A program made the translations under genes and the position numbers. Below are positions 1-5,668 of a stretch of DNA of 5,953 nt, piece after piece. Numbering within the stretch: position 1 is the stretch's first letter; every line of letters starts with the position of its first letter. This DNA is from Candidatus Omnitrophota bacterium (GTDB lineage Bacteria > Ratteibacteria > UBA8468 > B48-G9 > DTJG01): contig JAMWBX010000092.1 of NCBI GenBank assembly GCA_023818725.1, positions 1 through 5,953 of the forward strand. Direction: 5' to 3'. The notes beneath the pieces were generated by a model. That model was not told the DNA's origin, searched no databases, and saw only the letters and a list, made by a program, of their open reading frames with translations.

Positions 1-1
1 A

Positions 2-466
2 CTTGACACAAGAGATTTCATCATGGACTGGATGGTATCTGATGTACAAAACATTTCTCTAAAACAGGCAAGCCTTCCTGATATAAACGATAAAGATCTG
101 AAATGGAAAAAAATTCGCGGCTATACTGAAGATGATTTCAAAAAAATGTATATCCCGGCATTAGCCATTGGTTTTGTCGATGCTAAAAAAATAATAAAGC
201 ACAGGGCTGGAGTGATATTTTTTTCCACAACGGCAGACCTTGGTCCTGCGGATAGCGCAAAATTGTACCTCGGGTATGATGGGCCTGTGGTTGTCTGGTT
301 CAACGAGAAAAAGGTTTTTTCAGGGCATGGAACAAATCCTGCGATTGCTGATCAGACAAAAGTTATTGTTAAGCCACAGCACGGAACAAACACCATCACA
401 ATTGCGCTTGATACAAACAACGGGCGTGCACAGGGAATCTTTTGCAGGATAAAACCAGAGTTATAA
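2..466 (+). CDS. C-terminal part of a protein with a galactose-binding-like carbohydrate domain (5' truncated)
   Basis: The reading frame is open from the first bases of the window, so this is the last 154 residues of a longer protein. The internal ATG at 23 is probably not the real start. After an N-terminal stretch (DWMVSD) comes a beta-sandwich pattern: GVIFFSTTADLG, then KLYLGYDGPVVVWFNEKKVF, then GTNPAI, then HGTNTITIALDTN, and finally GRAQGIFCRI. Such a DGPVxVWxN...GTNPA...ALDTNxGxAxGIF series is the signature I associate with galactose-binding-like modules at the ends of glycoside hydrolases and uncharacterised secreted proteins in PVC-type and related bacteria. The likely role is carbohydrate or surface binding, probably outside the cytoplasm, but any signal peptide would lie outside the window. 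The gene ends in TAA and converges on the glycosidase remnant after a gap of 43 bases. The catalytic function, if any, is not visible. The domain assignment is pattern recognition and not a search result. Confidence 0.65.
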   Translation, partial: LDTRDFIMDWMVSDVQNISLKQASLPDINDKDLKWKKIRGYTEDDFKKMYIPALAIGFVDAKKIIKHRAGVIFFSTTADLGPADSAKLYLGYDGPVVVWFNEKKVFSGHGTNPAIADQTKVIVKPQHGTNTITIALDTNNGRAQGIFCRIKPEL

Positions 467-509
467 AAAATCCGGAATCATACACAATGTTGCAGCCGTT
501 TGATCCGTG

Positions 510-1618
510 TTATTCAATAATTATGTCCCCGATTTTCCAATCGCGACTGACCGGATCCTTCAGTTGATCCAGAGATACCACCTTTCCGTATTGTTGCAGT
601 ATGAGACCTGAAAGCTTAAAAGGAGCTTTCCCTCTGCTGCCTTTCCAATTTGATCTTGCGCCGGTTTGTGGAAGGTCAAATGTGAAATACTGCCATCCAT
701 CAAATGCATGCCTTGCGTCGTAAGGAGTGCCTGGTTGATAGGTTGGAGCATTAGGAACACCTGTCATTTTTTGCCCTTTTGCATCCAGAAGTTCAAAATC
801 TATCTGCAAGGCGCCATTTCCATATATCCAGATCCCGATTTTTTTTGCTTCCTTCGGCATATCAATAGGTTGTGCAGGCCTTATTACCACGTATCTCAAT
901 CTGTATGGACTGATATCTAATGTTTTATCCGCTGTAACTACTGTTGATTTTCCGGACGTAGTATCTACATCAAACCTGAAAACCAGGAAGTATTCTTACA
1001 GGTCTGTTTTTGTTCATTGCTTCCATTTCAGGGTATGGCTGCGAATCTACCAGCCACTGTCCGATTTTTTCTCCATCAACAAGCACTTTCGCTTCTTTTC
1101 CTGGCAGAGAATTGAAAGATGTTTCTTCCAGAGAAAAATAATTTATTTCTCCAGCTCCAATTAGCCACACTGGACTTGCTCCAGCTTTGAAGTTCGCTCT
1201 GCTATTTTCTATCTGAACGGGGACTTCATTGCATTGACTGTCAACAAGATATGGCCTTGTTTTGCTCTTAACTGGGAAAGAGATTCTGCATTGTCTTTGT
1301 GGACCTGCCCACACTGCATAAACAGGACCCTGTTCTTTTTCGAATCTTACTGCGTAAACGTTAAATGATTCAACTGATTTTGTTCTCCTTTTTTTCAATA
1401 ACCGTTTTGAAGATTGGTAATGTTGAATGAAACCTTGCTCTATCGAGAATATGTGTCATTGTGCCATACGCGACATAGGAAATTTTTGGATTGAGTTCAG
1501 GCGGTTTGTGGCACAATCCCACAGGTCCGTATCCTGAAAAATAATAAGAGCTGCTATTATCCCATATTTCGCTGGAGCCCAAAAATTTCTTAACTCCGAG
1601 AGAAAAGCCATTTTCTAT
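510..1618 (-). pseudogene. Decayed glycoside-hydrolase-like gene, C-terminal half only, two frameshifts
   Basis: Three adjacent minus-strand segments in three frames read as one protein of about 369 residues. Segment 1 (1618 to about 1390) has GVKKFLGSSEIWD, YGPVGLCHKPPELNPKISYV and TMTHILDRARF, which resembles the end of a GH5/GH39-type TIM barrel. Segment 2 (about 1390 to 985) continues with FNVYAVRFEKEQGPVYAVWAG, a beta-sandwich motif usual after such barrels. Segment 3 (about 985 to 510) begins upstream of its first listed start and has IGIWIYGNGALQIDFEL and HAFDGWQYFTFDLP, a galactose-binding-like domain. Each junction is repaired by removing one base from a homopolymer: A7 on the coding strand at 1389-1395 gives VIEKRRTKSVESF, and T4 at 979-982 gives RILPGFRFDVDT. 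In-frame TAG at 1619-1621 stops the frame upstream, and nothing resembling the catalytic N-terminus follows. The exact enzyme family and substrate cannot be named. Sequencing error could explain the shifts but not the missing N-terminal half. Confidence 0.7.
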
Positions 1619-1797
1619 CTAACGCCTTTTATACCACGACTGTTTGAAAAAGTAGACTCCCTCAAAGGATTGATGAGAAAATGTTTTAAGGTTTGCTTGA
1701 AGGTTTTGAAAAATAATGCAGCAGTATGAACGAGAAGCTGAAAGATGAAAAAATTTATTTTTATCAATTTCACCGGTGATTTGCAAACTTACAGACA
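1619..1797. other. Non-coding spacer with an AT-rich upstream tract
   Basis: No convincing gene is seen between the end of the glycosidase remnant and the promoter at 1798. The only long frame here is on the minus strand (1900-1619). It has a low-complexity hydrophobic and basic composition, resembles no family I know, and runs against the strong plus-strand promoter and small ORF. An A/T-rich tract at about 1744-1769 (an imperfect inverted repeat of the type GATxAAAA) and a palindrome at 1770-1779 sit just upstream of the promoter and could influence it. Confidence 0.5.
1770..1779. promoter_or_regulatory. Perfect palindrome TCACCGGTGA, candidate operator
   Basis: TCACCGGTGA is a perfect 10-bp inverted repeat without a spacer. 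It ends 18 bases before the -35 box at 1798 and is the most GC-rich element in an otherwise A/T-rich spacer. The placement would suit an activator or a repressor acting on the promoter of the small ORF and GYD gene. No regulator gene is in view and only one copy was seen, so the function is inferred from symmetry and position alone. Confidence 0.3.
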
Positions 1798-1826
1798 TTG
1801 ACAGGACGGTTTTTTTCAGGTATAAC
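1798..1826 (+). promoter_or_regulatory. Strong sigma70-type promoter before the small ORF and GYD gene
   Basis: A perfect -35 box TTGACA (1798-1803) is followed by a 17-bp spacer and a -10 box TATAAC (1821-1826), which differs from consensus only at the last base. The expected transcription start is near 1833. The message would then begin almost at the ribosome binding site GGGAGGTGAT (1833-1842), leaving a leader of about 14 bases before the ATG at 1847. Confidence 0.75.
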
Positions 1827-1846
1827 CTGACTGGGAGGTGATGCCT

Positions 1847-1981
1847 ATGCATAAGACCCATAAGCAGGAGTTGCATTCCCGGCCGCCGAAAGTTTTTCAA
1901 AAATTCCCCTCATCCATGGTTAATCTTCATACCAGGGCGAGAATGTTTTCAAGAAGGCTCGAATCAAGGAAAGGAAGGTGA
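1847..1981 (+). CDS. Small basic protein or leader peptide, 44 residues, function unknown
   Basis: An ATG at 1847 lies 4 bases after an excellent ribosome binding site (GGGAGGTGAT, 1833-1842) and directly downstream of a near-consensus promoter. The 44-residue product is strongly basic: 12 Lys/Arg and 4 His against 2 Glu, with an Arg-rich C-terminus (TRARMFSRRLESRKGR). It has no membrane segment or signal peptide. Its TGA stop (1979-1981) lies inside the ribosome binding site of the GYD gene and 5 bases before that gene's ATG, an arrangement typical of translational coupling. It could be a real small nucleic-acid-binding or ribosome-associated protein, or a leader whose translation controls the next gene. 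An in-frame ATG at 1841 overlaps the ribosome binding site and is less likely to be the start. I do not recognise the family. The support comes from expression signals, not homology. Confidence 0.45.
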   Translation: MHKTHKQELHSRPPKVFQKFPSSMVNLHTRARMFSRRLESRKGR

Positions 1982-1986
1982 TAAAT

Positions 1987-2274
1987 ATGGCAATTTATGT
2001 CATGCTAAGCACTCTCACAAGCCAGGGCGCAGAAAGTATTAAAAAGGATCCTGAAAGAATAAAGCAGGTTAATAATGAAGTTGAGAAGATGGGCGGAAAG
2101 ATAATCTCCCAGTATGCTCTGCTGGGTCCCTATGATTTTATAACAATACTTGAAGCGCCAGACAACCAGACAGTTACAAAAATTTCGCTTGAAATTGGGG
2201 CAAGGGGCAGCGTTAAAATCACTACGCTCGCTGCAATTGAAGTTGATGAATTCATAAAAGGCATTAGAAGATAG
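1987..2274 (+). CDS. GYD domain protein, 95 residues
   Basis: The ATG at 1987 is preceded by GGAAGGTGAT (1973-1982) with a 4-base spacing. A GTG at 1978 in the same frame lies inside that ribosome binding site and is rejected as the start. The product starts MAIYVMLSTLT and has the family's central motif as LGPYDF (residues 46-51, equivalent to the Gly-Tyr-Asp that names the domain), followed by ILEAPD and by the C-terminal GARGSVKITTLAAIEVDE (71-88). Its length matches a complete single-domain GYD protein. The family folds as a small ferredoxin-like alpha/beta dimer and has no established biochemical function. It is probably a soluble cytoplasmic protein. The gene is coupled to the small ORF upstream and ends 224 bases before the next gene, which has its own promoter, so the two form a separate unit from the downstream operon. 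Confidence 0.85.
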   Translation: MAIYVMLSTLTSQGAESIKKDPERIKQVNNEVEKMGGKIISQYALLGPYDFITILEAPDNQTVTKISLEIGARGSVKITTLAAIEVDEFIKGIRR

Positions 2275-2447
2275 TTGTTAAGCTTAATTTGCCGCAGCGT
2301 ACAGATAGTTGGTTTTATAACCTTTTCAAAAAGACACGTCAAATTATAGTGGTCAGAACATTACCAGGCGAGCTTGGAATTGTTTGTCAAATTCTTCTCC
2401 CATTCAGAGTTGTGATATATTGTTTCTTATTTTTTGAACATCGTTTT

Positions 2448-2477
2448 CTGGCAAGATTTTCACTAACAGGTTATAAT
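2448..2477 (+). promoter_or_regulatory. Promoter of the isomerase-kdnB-kdnA-cutA operon
   Basis: A perfect -10 box TATAAT (2472-2477) is preceded by CTGGCA (2448-2453), which matches four of six bases of the -35 consensus with an 18-bp spacer. The expected transcription start is near 2484, and the ribosome binding site AAAGGAG (2488-2494) follows at once. The spacer from 2275 to here shows no other clear element. The frame that stays open upstream of 2499 is interpreted as non-coding because the promoter and ribosome binding site lie within it. Confidence 0.6.
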
Positions 2478-2498
2478 AACAGCCAAAAAAGGAGAACA

Positions 2499-3362
2499 AT
2501 GAGCATACCCTGGAAATGGGCCGCCTATATTGACCCTGATATCTATAAGACAATCGATGAAATCATTGGAATTTGTAAGTTTTCGAAGATTGAAGCGCTT
2601 GAACTAAACTGGCGTTTTACTTCAGGCAAAACTGAGAAAGAAATCGCTGAAATGGGAGATAAATTCAAAAGCGCTGGAATCGAATTGTACAGTTTTCATC
2701 TTCCATTTACTCAGGATGACGATATTTCCTGTTTTTATGAAACAAGACGCAGGGAAGCTGTGAAAAGATTAATGACTGTAATGGAACAGGCTGCTTTTTC
2801 AGGATGCGGGGCAGTTGTGCTTCATCCAACGACAAGCCATTATGATGTAAAGATTGAGGGTTTTGATAAATATCTTGTTCAAATGCTGAAAAGTCTGGAT
2901 CAGCTTATACCAGTTGCTGAAAAGTTAAACCTTACTATTTGTCTTGAAAACATGCTTCCTGGCGCGGAAGGTGAAAGATTTGGTTCAAAAATTGAGCATT
3001 TTAAGGTTTTCAGGGAGAAATGCGCCTCTAAAAATTTTGGTTTCTGCCTTGATACAGGTCATTCATTCATTACTTATGGGCCCGATGGACCTGAGAAGTT
3101 TTTTGATTCAATCAAAGACGATATCTCGGCTTTTCATATCCAGGATAACCCTGGGGATAGAGACCTTCATATTCCGCCGGGCAGGGGACTTGTTAACTGG
3201 ACATCCTTTTTTAGAAAGATGGCGCAACTGAAATTTTCCTTTCCTGCTACTGTTGAAGCGCTGCCTTTTGCCCCTGCACAGGGTTTTAAGTACAGCAGGC
3301 AGTCCTGGGCGAAGATGTTTGAAGATTTGAATAGCCTGGTTGAAAATGCTTTGAAACTTTGA
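2499..3362 (+). CDS. Sugar phosphate isomerase/epimerase-like TIM-barrel protein (AP endonuclease family 2 fold)
   Basis: The 287-residue product belongs to the xylose-isomerase-like TIM-barrel superfamily of isomerases, epimerases and related enzymes. These bind a divalent metal at the mouth of the barrel. The expected polar ligands are present along the strands: FHLPF (His67), LHPTT (His109), CLENM (Glu150), CLDTGHSF (Asp185, His188), FHIQDN (His213), DRDLHIPPGRG (Asp222, His224) and VEALPF (Glu253). The site therefore looks intact and the enzyme active. The ATG at 2499 follows AAAGGAG (2488-2494). The frame runs open upstream to 2289, but that part looks non-coding. Length is normal for the family (260-300). 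It is the first gene of the operon and ends 32 bases before the dehydrogenase. The substrate cannot be read from the sequence. Its context suggests a sugar linked to the Kdo8N-like pathway, which is inference. It is soluble, without a signal peptide. Confidence 0.85.
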   Translation: MSIPWKWAAYIDPDIYKTIDEIIGICKFSKIEALELNWRFTSGKTEKEIAEMGDKFKSAGIELYSFHLPFTQDDDISCFYETRRREAVKRLMTVMEQAAFSGCGAVVLHPTTSHYDVKIEGFDKYLVQMLKSLDQLIPVAEKLNLTICLENMLPGAEGERFGSKIEHFKVFREKCASKNFGFCLDTGHSFITYGPDGPEKFFDSIKDDISAFHIQDNPGDRDLHIPPGRGLVNWTSFFRKMAQLKFSFPATVEALPFAPAQGFKYSRQSWAKMFEDLNSLVENALKL

Positions 3363-3394
3363 CACAAAGAACAAAATCGGATAAAATTTATGCT

Positions 3395-4534
3395 ATGATA
3401 CAATTTAAATTCACTTGCAATCCAGAGGTTTTTGCGGGCAAAAATAGTTTTGAAAAACTCGGAGAAGTTTCAAAAAAACTCAATGGCTCACAAGCATTTG
3501 TGGTTATTGATAAATTTCTGTCAGAGAAAACAGACATAAAGGAAAAAACAATCAGGCTTCTTGAACAACAGAATATAAAAGCAGTCATCTACGACCAGAT
3601 TTGTTCTGAACCAACCACAGATATCGGCAATGAGTGTGTTGCTATCGCGAGAAAACACAACTGCGACCTTGTTATAGGAATTGGCGGTGGAAGCGCCCTT
3701 GACACAGCAAAGGCAGTGGCAGGATTGATAAAAAATATGGGTTCCATAGAGGATTATCAGGGCATCGATAAACTCAGGTTTCCATCTGTTGCTAAAATTA
3801 TGATTCCAACAACCGCGGGAACCGGAAGCGAGGTGACATTTACTGCTGTTTTTATAAGGGCAAAGGAGAAGAAAAAAGGTGGAATAAATAGCAAATATCT
3901 TTATCCAGAGGCAGCAATTCTTGATCCCCTTTTGACCGTCAGTTTACCGAAAAGCGTCACTGCGTCAACCGGCATGGATGCTTTCTGCCACGCAATAGAA
4001 AGTTATCTCTCAAAAAAAGCAAGTTTTATCACAAAACCTGTTTCAATGACCGCAATGAAGCTTATCTGGGAAAATCTGCCTTTGGCATTTGAGAATGGAC
4101 AGGATATTGAGGCGCGGGAAAAGATGCTCTATGCAAGTTTTCTCGCAGGGTTGGGCCTTGCAAATGCCGGTGTTACGGCTGTGCACTCTCTTTCATACCC
4201 TCTTGGCGGTCTTTTCGGAATTTCGCATGGCACAGGCAATGCAGTTTTGCTTCCATATGTGCTTCAATCAAGTTTGCCTGAAACACAGAGATCTATGGAG
4301 GAGTTAGGATTTTTTCTAACAGGAAAAAAGATACAGGCAGAAGAATTTATAAGTGAATTAAAAGAATTTGAAAAATCCCTCGGGATTCCGCAATCTTTGA
4401 AAGAATTAGGTATCTCTGAAGGCTCCATTGAACAGCTTGTTGAAGGAGCAATGCTGGTTAAGGTGCCGCTTGAAAACCACCCGGTTTGTCTTTCAAAACA
4501 GGATATTATAAAAATCTACCAATCAGCATTATGA
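3395..4534 (+). CDS. kdnB: Iron-containing alcohol dehydrogenase, probable Kdo 8-oxidase KdnB
   Basis: The 379-residue product is a full-length group III (iron-dependent) alcohol dehydrogenase. The N-terminal nucleotide-binding domain holds GIGGGSALDTAK (95-106) and PTTAGTGSEVTFTA (138-151). The metal ligands are all present: Asp195 and His199 in GMDAFCHAIESY, His264 in VHSLSYPLG and His278 in SHGTGNAVLLP, with the 14-residue His-His spacing seen in E. coli FucO. The position of the second FucO histidine, AHPLG, is Tyr here. The ATG at 3395 is chosen by fit to the family N-terminus. Its ribosome binding site is weak, and a TTG at 3359 overlapping the isomerase stop would add 12 residues. The family oxidises or reduces alcohols with NAD(P). 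The specific call, oxidation of the 8-hydroxyl of Kdo, rests on the adjacent KdnA-like gene, 15 bases downstream. Confidence in the family is about 0.97 and in the kdnB identity about 0.55. Confidence 0.75.
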   Translation: MIQFKFTCNPEVFAGKNSFEKLGEVSKKLNGSQAFVVIDKFLSEKTDIKEKTIRLLEQQNIKAVIYDQICSEPTTDIGNECVAIARKHNCDLVIGIGGGSALDTAKAVAGLIKNMGSIEDYQGIDKLRFPSVAKIMIPTTAGTGSEVTFTAVFIRAKEKKKGGINSKYLYPEAAILDPLLTVSLPKSVTASTGMDAFCHAIESYLSKKASFITKPVSMTAMKLIWENLPLAFENGQDIEAREKMLYASFLAGLGLANAGVTAVHSLSYPLGGLFGISHGTGNAVLLPYVLQSSLPETQRSMEELGFFLTGKKIQAEEFISELKEFEKSLGIPQSLKELGISEGSIEQLVEGAMLVKVPLENHPVCLSKQDIIKIYQSAL

Positions 4535-4549
4535 CCGAAAGGAGTAAAA

Positions 4550-5668
4550 ATGCCAGGAAGGGAAGTTTTTGGAGAAGAAGAAATTCAAAAGGTTGCAGAG
4601 GTTTTGAAAAGAGGGGTTCTTTTCAGATATGGTTTTGACACCCAGAGACAGGGAGTTTTTTTAACAGCCCAATTTGAAAAAGAATTTGCGCAATTTCTTG
4701 GTGCAAAATATGCGCTTGGCGTAAGCAGCGGCACAGCGGCATTAAAAACAGCTCTTGAGGGGCTTAATCTATCGAAAAAAACAGAGGTTTTGACACCCTG
4801 TTTCACCTTTGTTGCGACCATAGAATCCATTGAAGAAGCAGGACTGAAGCCAGTTCTTTGCGATATAGATGAAAGCTTAAATATCTCTGTTGAAGATATT
4901 AAATCTCAAATCAGCAAAAAGACATCCGCAATTTTGCCTGTTCATATGATGGGAAGCGCCTGCGATATGGCTTCGATAATGGAGGTTTCACAGTCTGCCG
5001 GCATTCCTGTTGTTGAAGACGCCTGCCAGGCAACAGGCGCTCAATATCAGGGGAAAAAGCTCGGCACATTCGGGAAATACGGTTGCTTCAGTTTTGACTA
5101 TGTCAAGGTCCTTACAACAGGCGAGGGCGGAATGGTTGTTACTGATGATGAAAATCTTTATCGGCAGGCTGACTGGTATCACGACCATGGCCATCCTCAC
5201 AGGACAGACCTTGCCCGCGGAGTTGAAGAAAGGATGCGTAAAGGAACAAACTTCAGGATGAATGAGATTCAGGCGGCTTTAGGTATCGCCCAGCTAAAAA
5301 AACTTCCATCTATCATTGAAACCCATAAAAGAAATAAGGCGCTGATAAAGCAGGCGCTTGAAAAATACGATTTTATCTCATTCAGAAAGCACAATGACAG
5401 CCAGGGTGAAATTGCTACATTTCTTGCATTTTTCTTGCCTGATGAAAAAAAGGCAGAAAAGTTCAAAGACAAAATGAAGGCAAACGGCATCAATCCCGGC
5501 ATTCTGAATTACTGGCACTTTTTTGCAAACATTCAGAGTGTAAAAACAAGAAGGTCTTTTAAAAAGAGCAAAAAGATTCTTGAAAGGGCAGTTGTTATTG
5601 AAATTTTGGTTAAGATGGAAGCAGAAAAAATCGCTGATACACTTGATAAAATATGCAGAGAGTTTTGA
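4550..5668 (+). CDS. kdnA: DegT/DnrJ/EryC1-family PLP aminotransferase, probable KdnA (Kdo8N transaminase)
   Basis: The 372-residue protein is a fold-type I sugar aminotransferase. It shows SSGTAALKTAL (59-69, cofactor phosphate region), VVEDACQATGA (154-164, Asp157 for the pyridine nitrogen), FSFDYVKVLTTGEGG (180-194, Schiff-base Lys186) and NFRMNEIQAALGIAQLKKL (234-252). Features that recall Shewanella KdnA from memory are the start MPGxExFGxEE, FRYGFD (25-30), VHMMGSACDM (131-140), DHGHPH (212-217) and YWHFFANI (321-328). KdnA uses glutamate to aminate carbon 8 of the keto-Kdo made by KdnB, giving 8-amino-Kdo in the cytoplasm for lipopolysaccharide. The ATG at 4550 follows AAAGGAG by 5 bases. 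Compared with my recollection of KdnA, about 20 residues are absent between the YWH motif and the C-terminal helix. It could instead aminate another keto-sugar. Confidence in the family is about 0.98 and in the kdnA identity about 0.65. Confidence 0.8.
   Translation: MPGREVFGEEEIQKVAEVLKRGVLFRYGFDTQRQGVFLTAQFEKEFAQFLGAKYALGVSSGTAALKTALEGLNLSKKTEVLTPCFTFVATIESIEEAGLKPVLCDIDESLNISVEDIKSQISKKTSAILPVHMMGSACDMASIMEVSQSAGIPVVEDACQATGAQYQGKKLGTFGKYGCFSFDYVKVLTTGEGGMVVTDDENLYRQADWYHDHGHPHRTDLARGVEERMRKGTNFRMNEIQAALGIAQLKKLPSIIETHKRNKALIKQALEKYDFISFRKHNDSQGEIATFLAFFLPDEKKAEKFKDKMKANGINPGILNYWHFFANIQSVKTRRSFKKSKKILERAVVIEILVKMEAEKIADTLDKICREF

Noticed and set aside
473..507. Imperfect inverted repeat CGGAATCA / TGATCCG between the convergent genes as a terminator
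   Set aside because: The loop is 20 bases, the stem has a bulge and no U-run follows. It is too weak to call.
1388..1394. A AAA AAG slippery heptamer on the minus strand, in the zero frame of the first glycosidase segment and followed by an AGGAG sequence, as in programmed -1 frameshifting
   Set aside because: A -1 shift leads into a different frame with an early stop. The next segment needs +1 (equivalent to losing one A), so the canonical mechanism does not join the parts. Transcriptional slippage is possible, but the second frameshift and the missing N-terminus argue for decay.
1619..1900. 93-residue minus-strand frame
   Set aside because: It opposes a strong promoter and small ORF, has no ribosome binding site that I can see and no family resemblance. 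It shares a frame with the glycosidase remnant but does not look like its missing part.
1847..1981. Resemblance of the small ORF to ribosomal protein L34 (44 residues, Arg-rich, contains RARM)
   Set aside because: The conserved L34 N-terminus (KRTxQP) and the THGFRARM context are absent. The shared letters are too few and the gene is not next to dnaA or rnpA.
2278..2287. Palindrome TTAAGCTTAA just after the GYD stop codon
   Set aside because: It is A/T-rich, short and likely by chance, and lies far from any promoter element.
2311..2326. GGTT-TTAT-AACC followed by TTTT after the GYD gene as a terminator
   Set aside because: The stem is only 4 bp, below what an intrinsic terminator needs.
2289..2498. 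In-frame upstream extension of the isomerase (about 70 codons)
   Set aside because: The family N-terminus fits the ATG at 2499, which has an AAAGGAG site. The extension contains the TATAAT promoter and has no recognisable domain.
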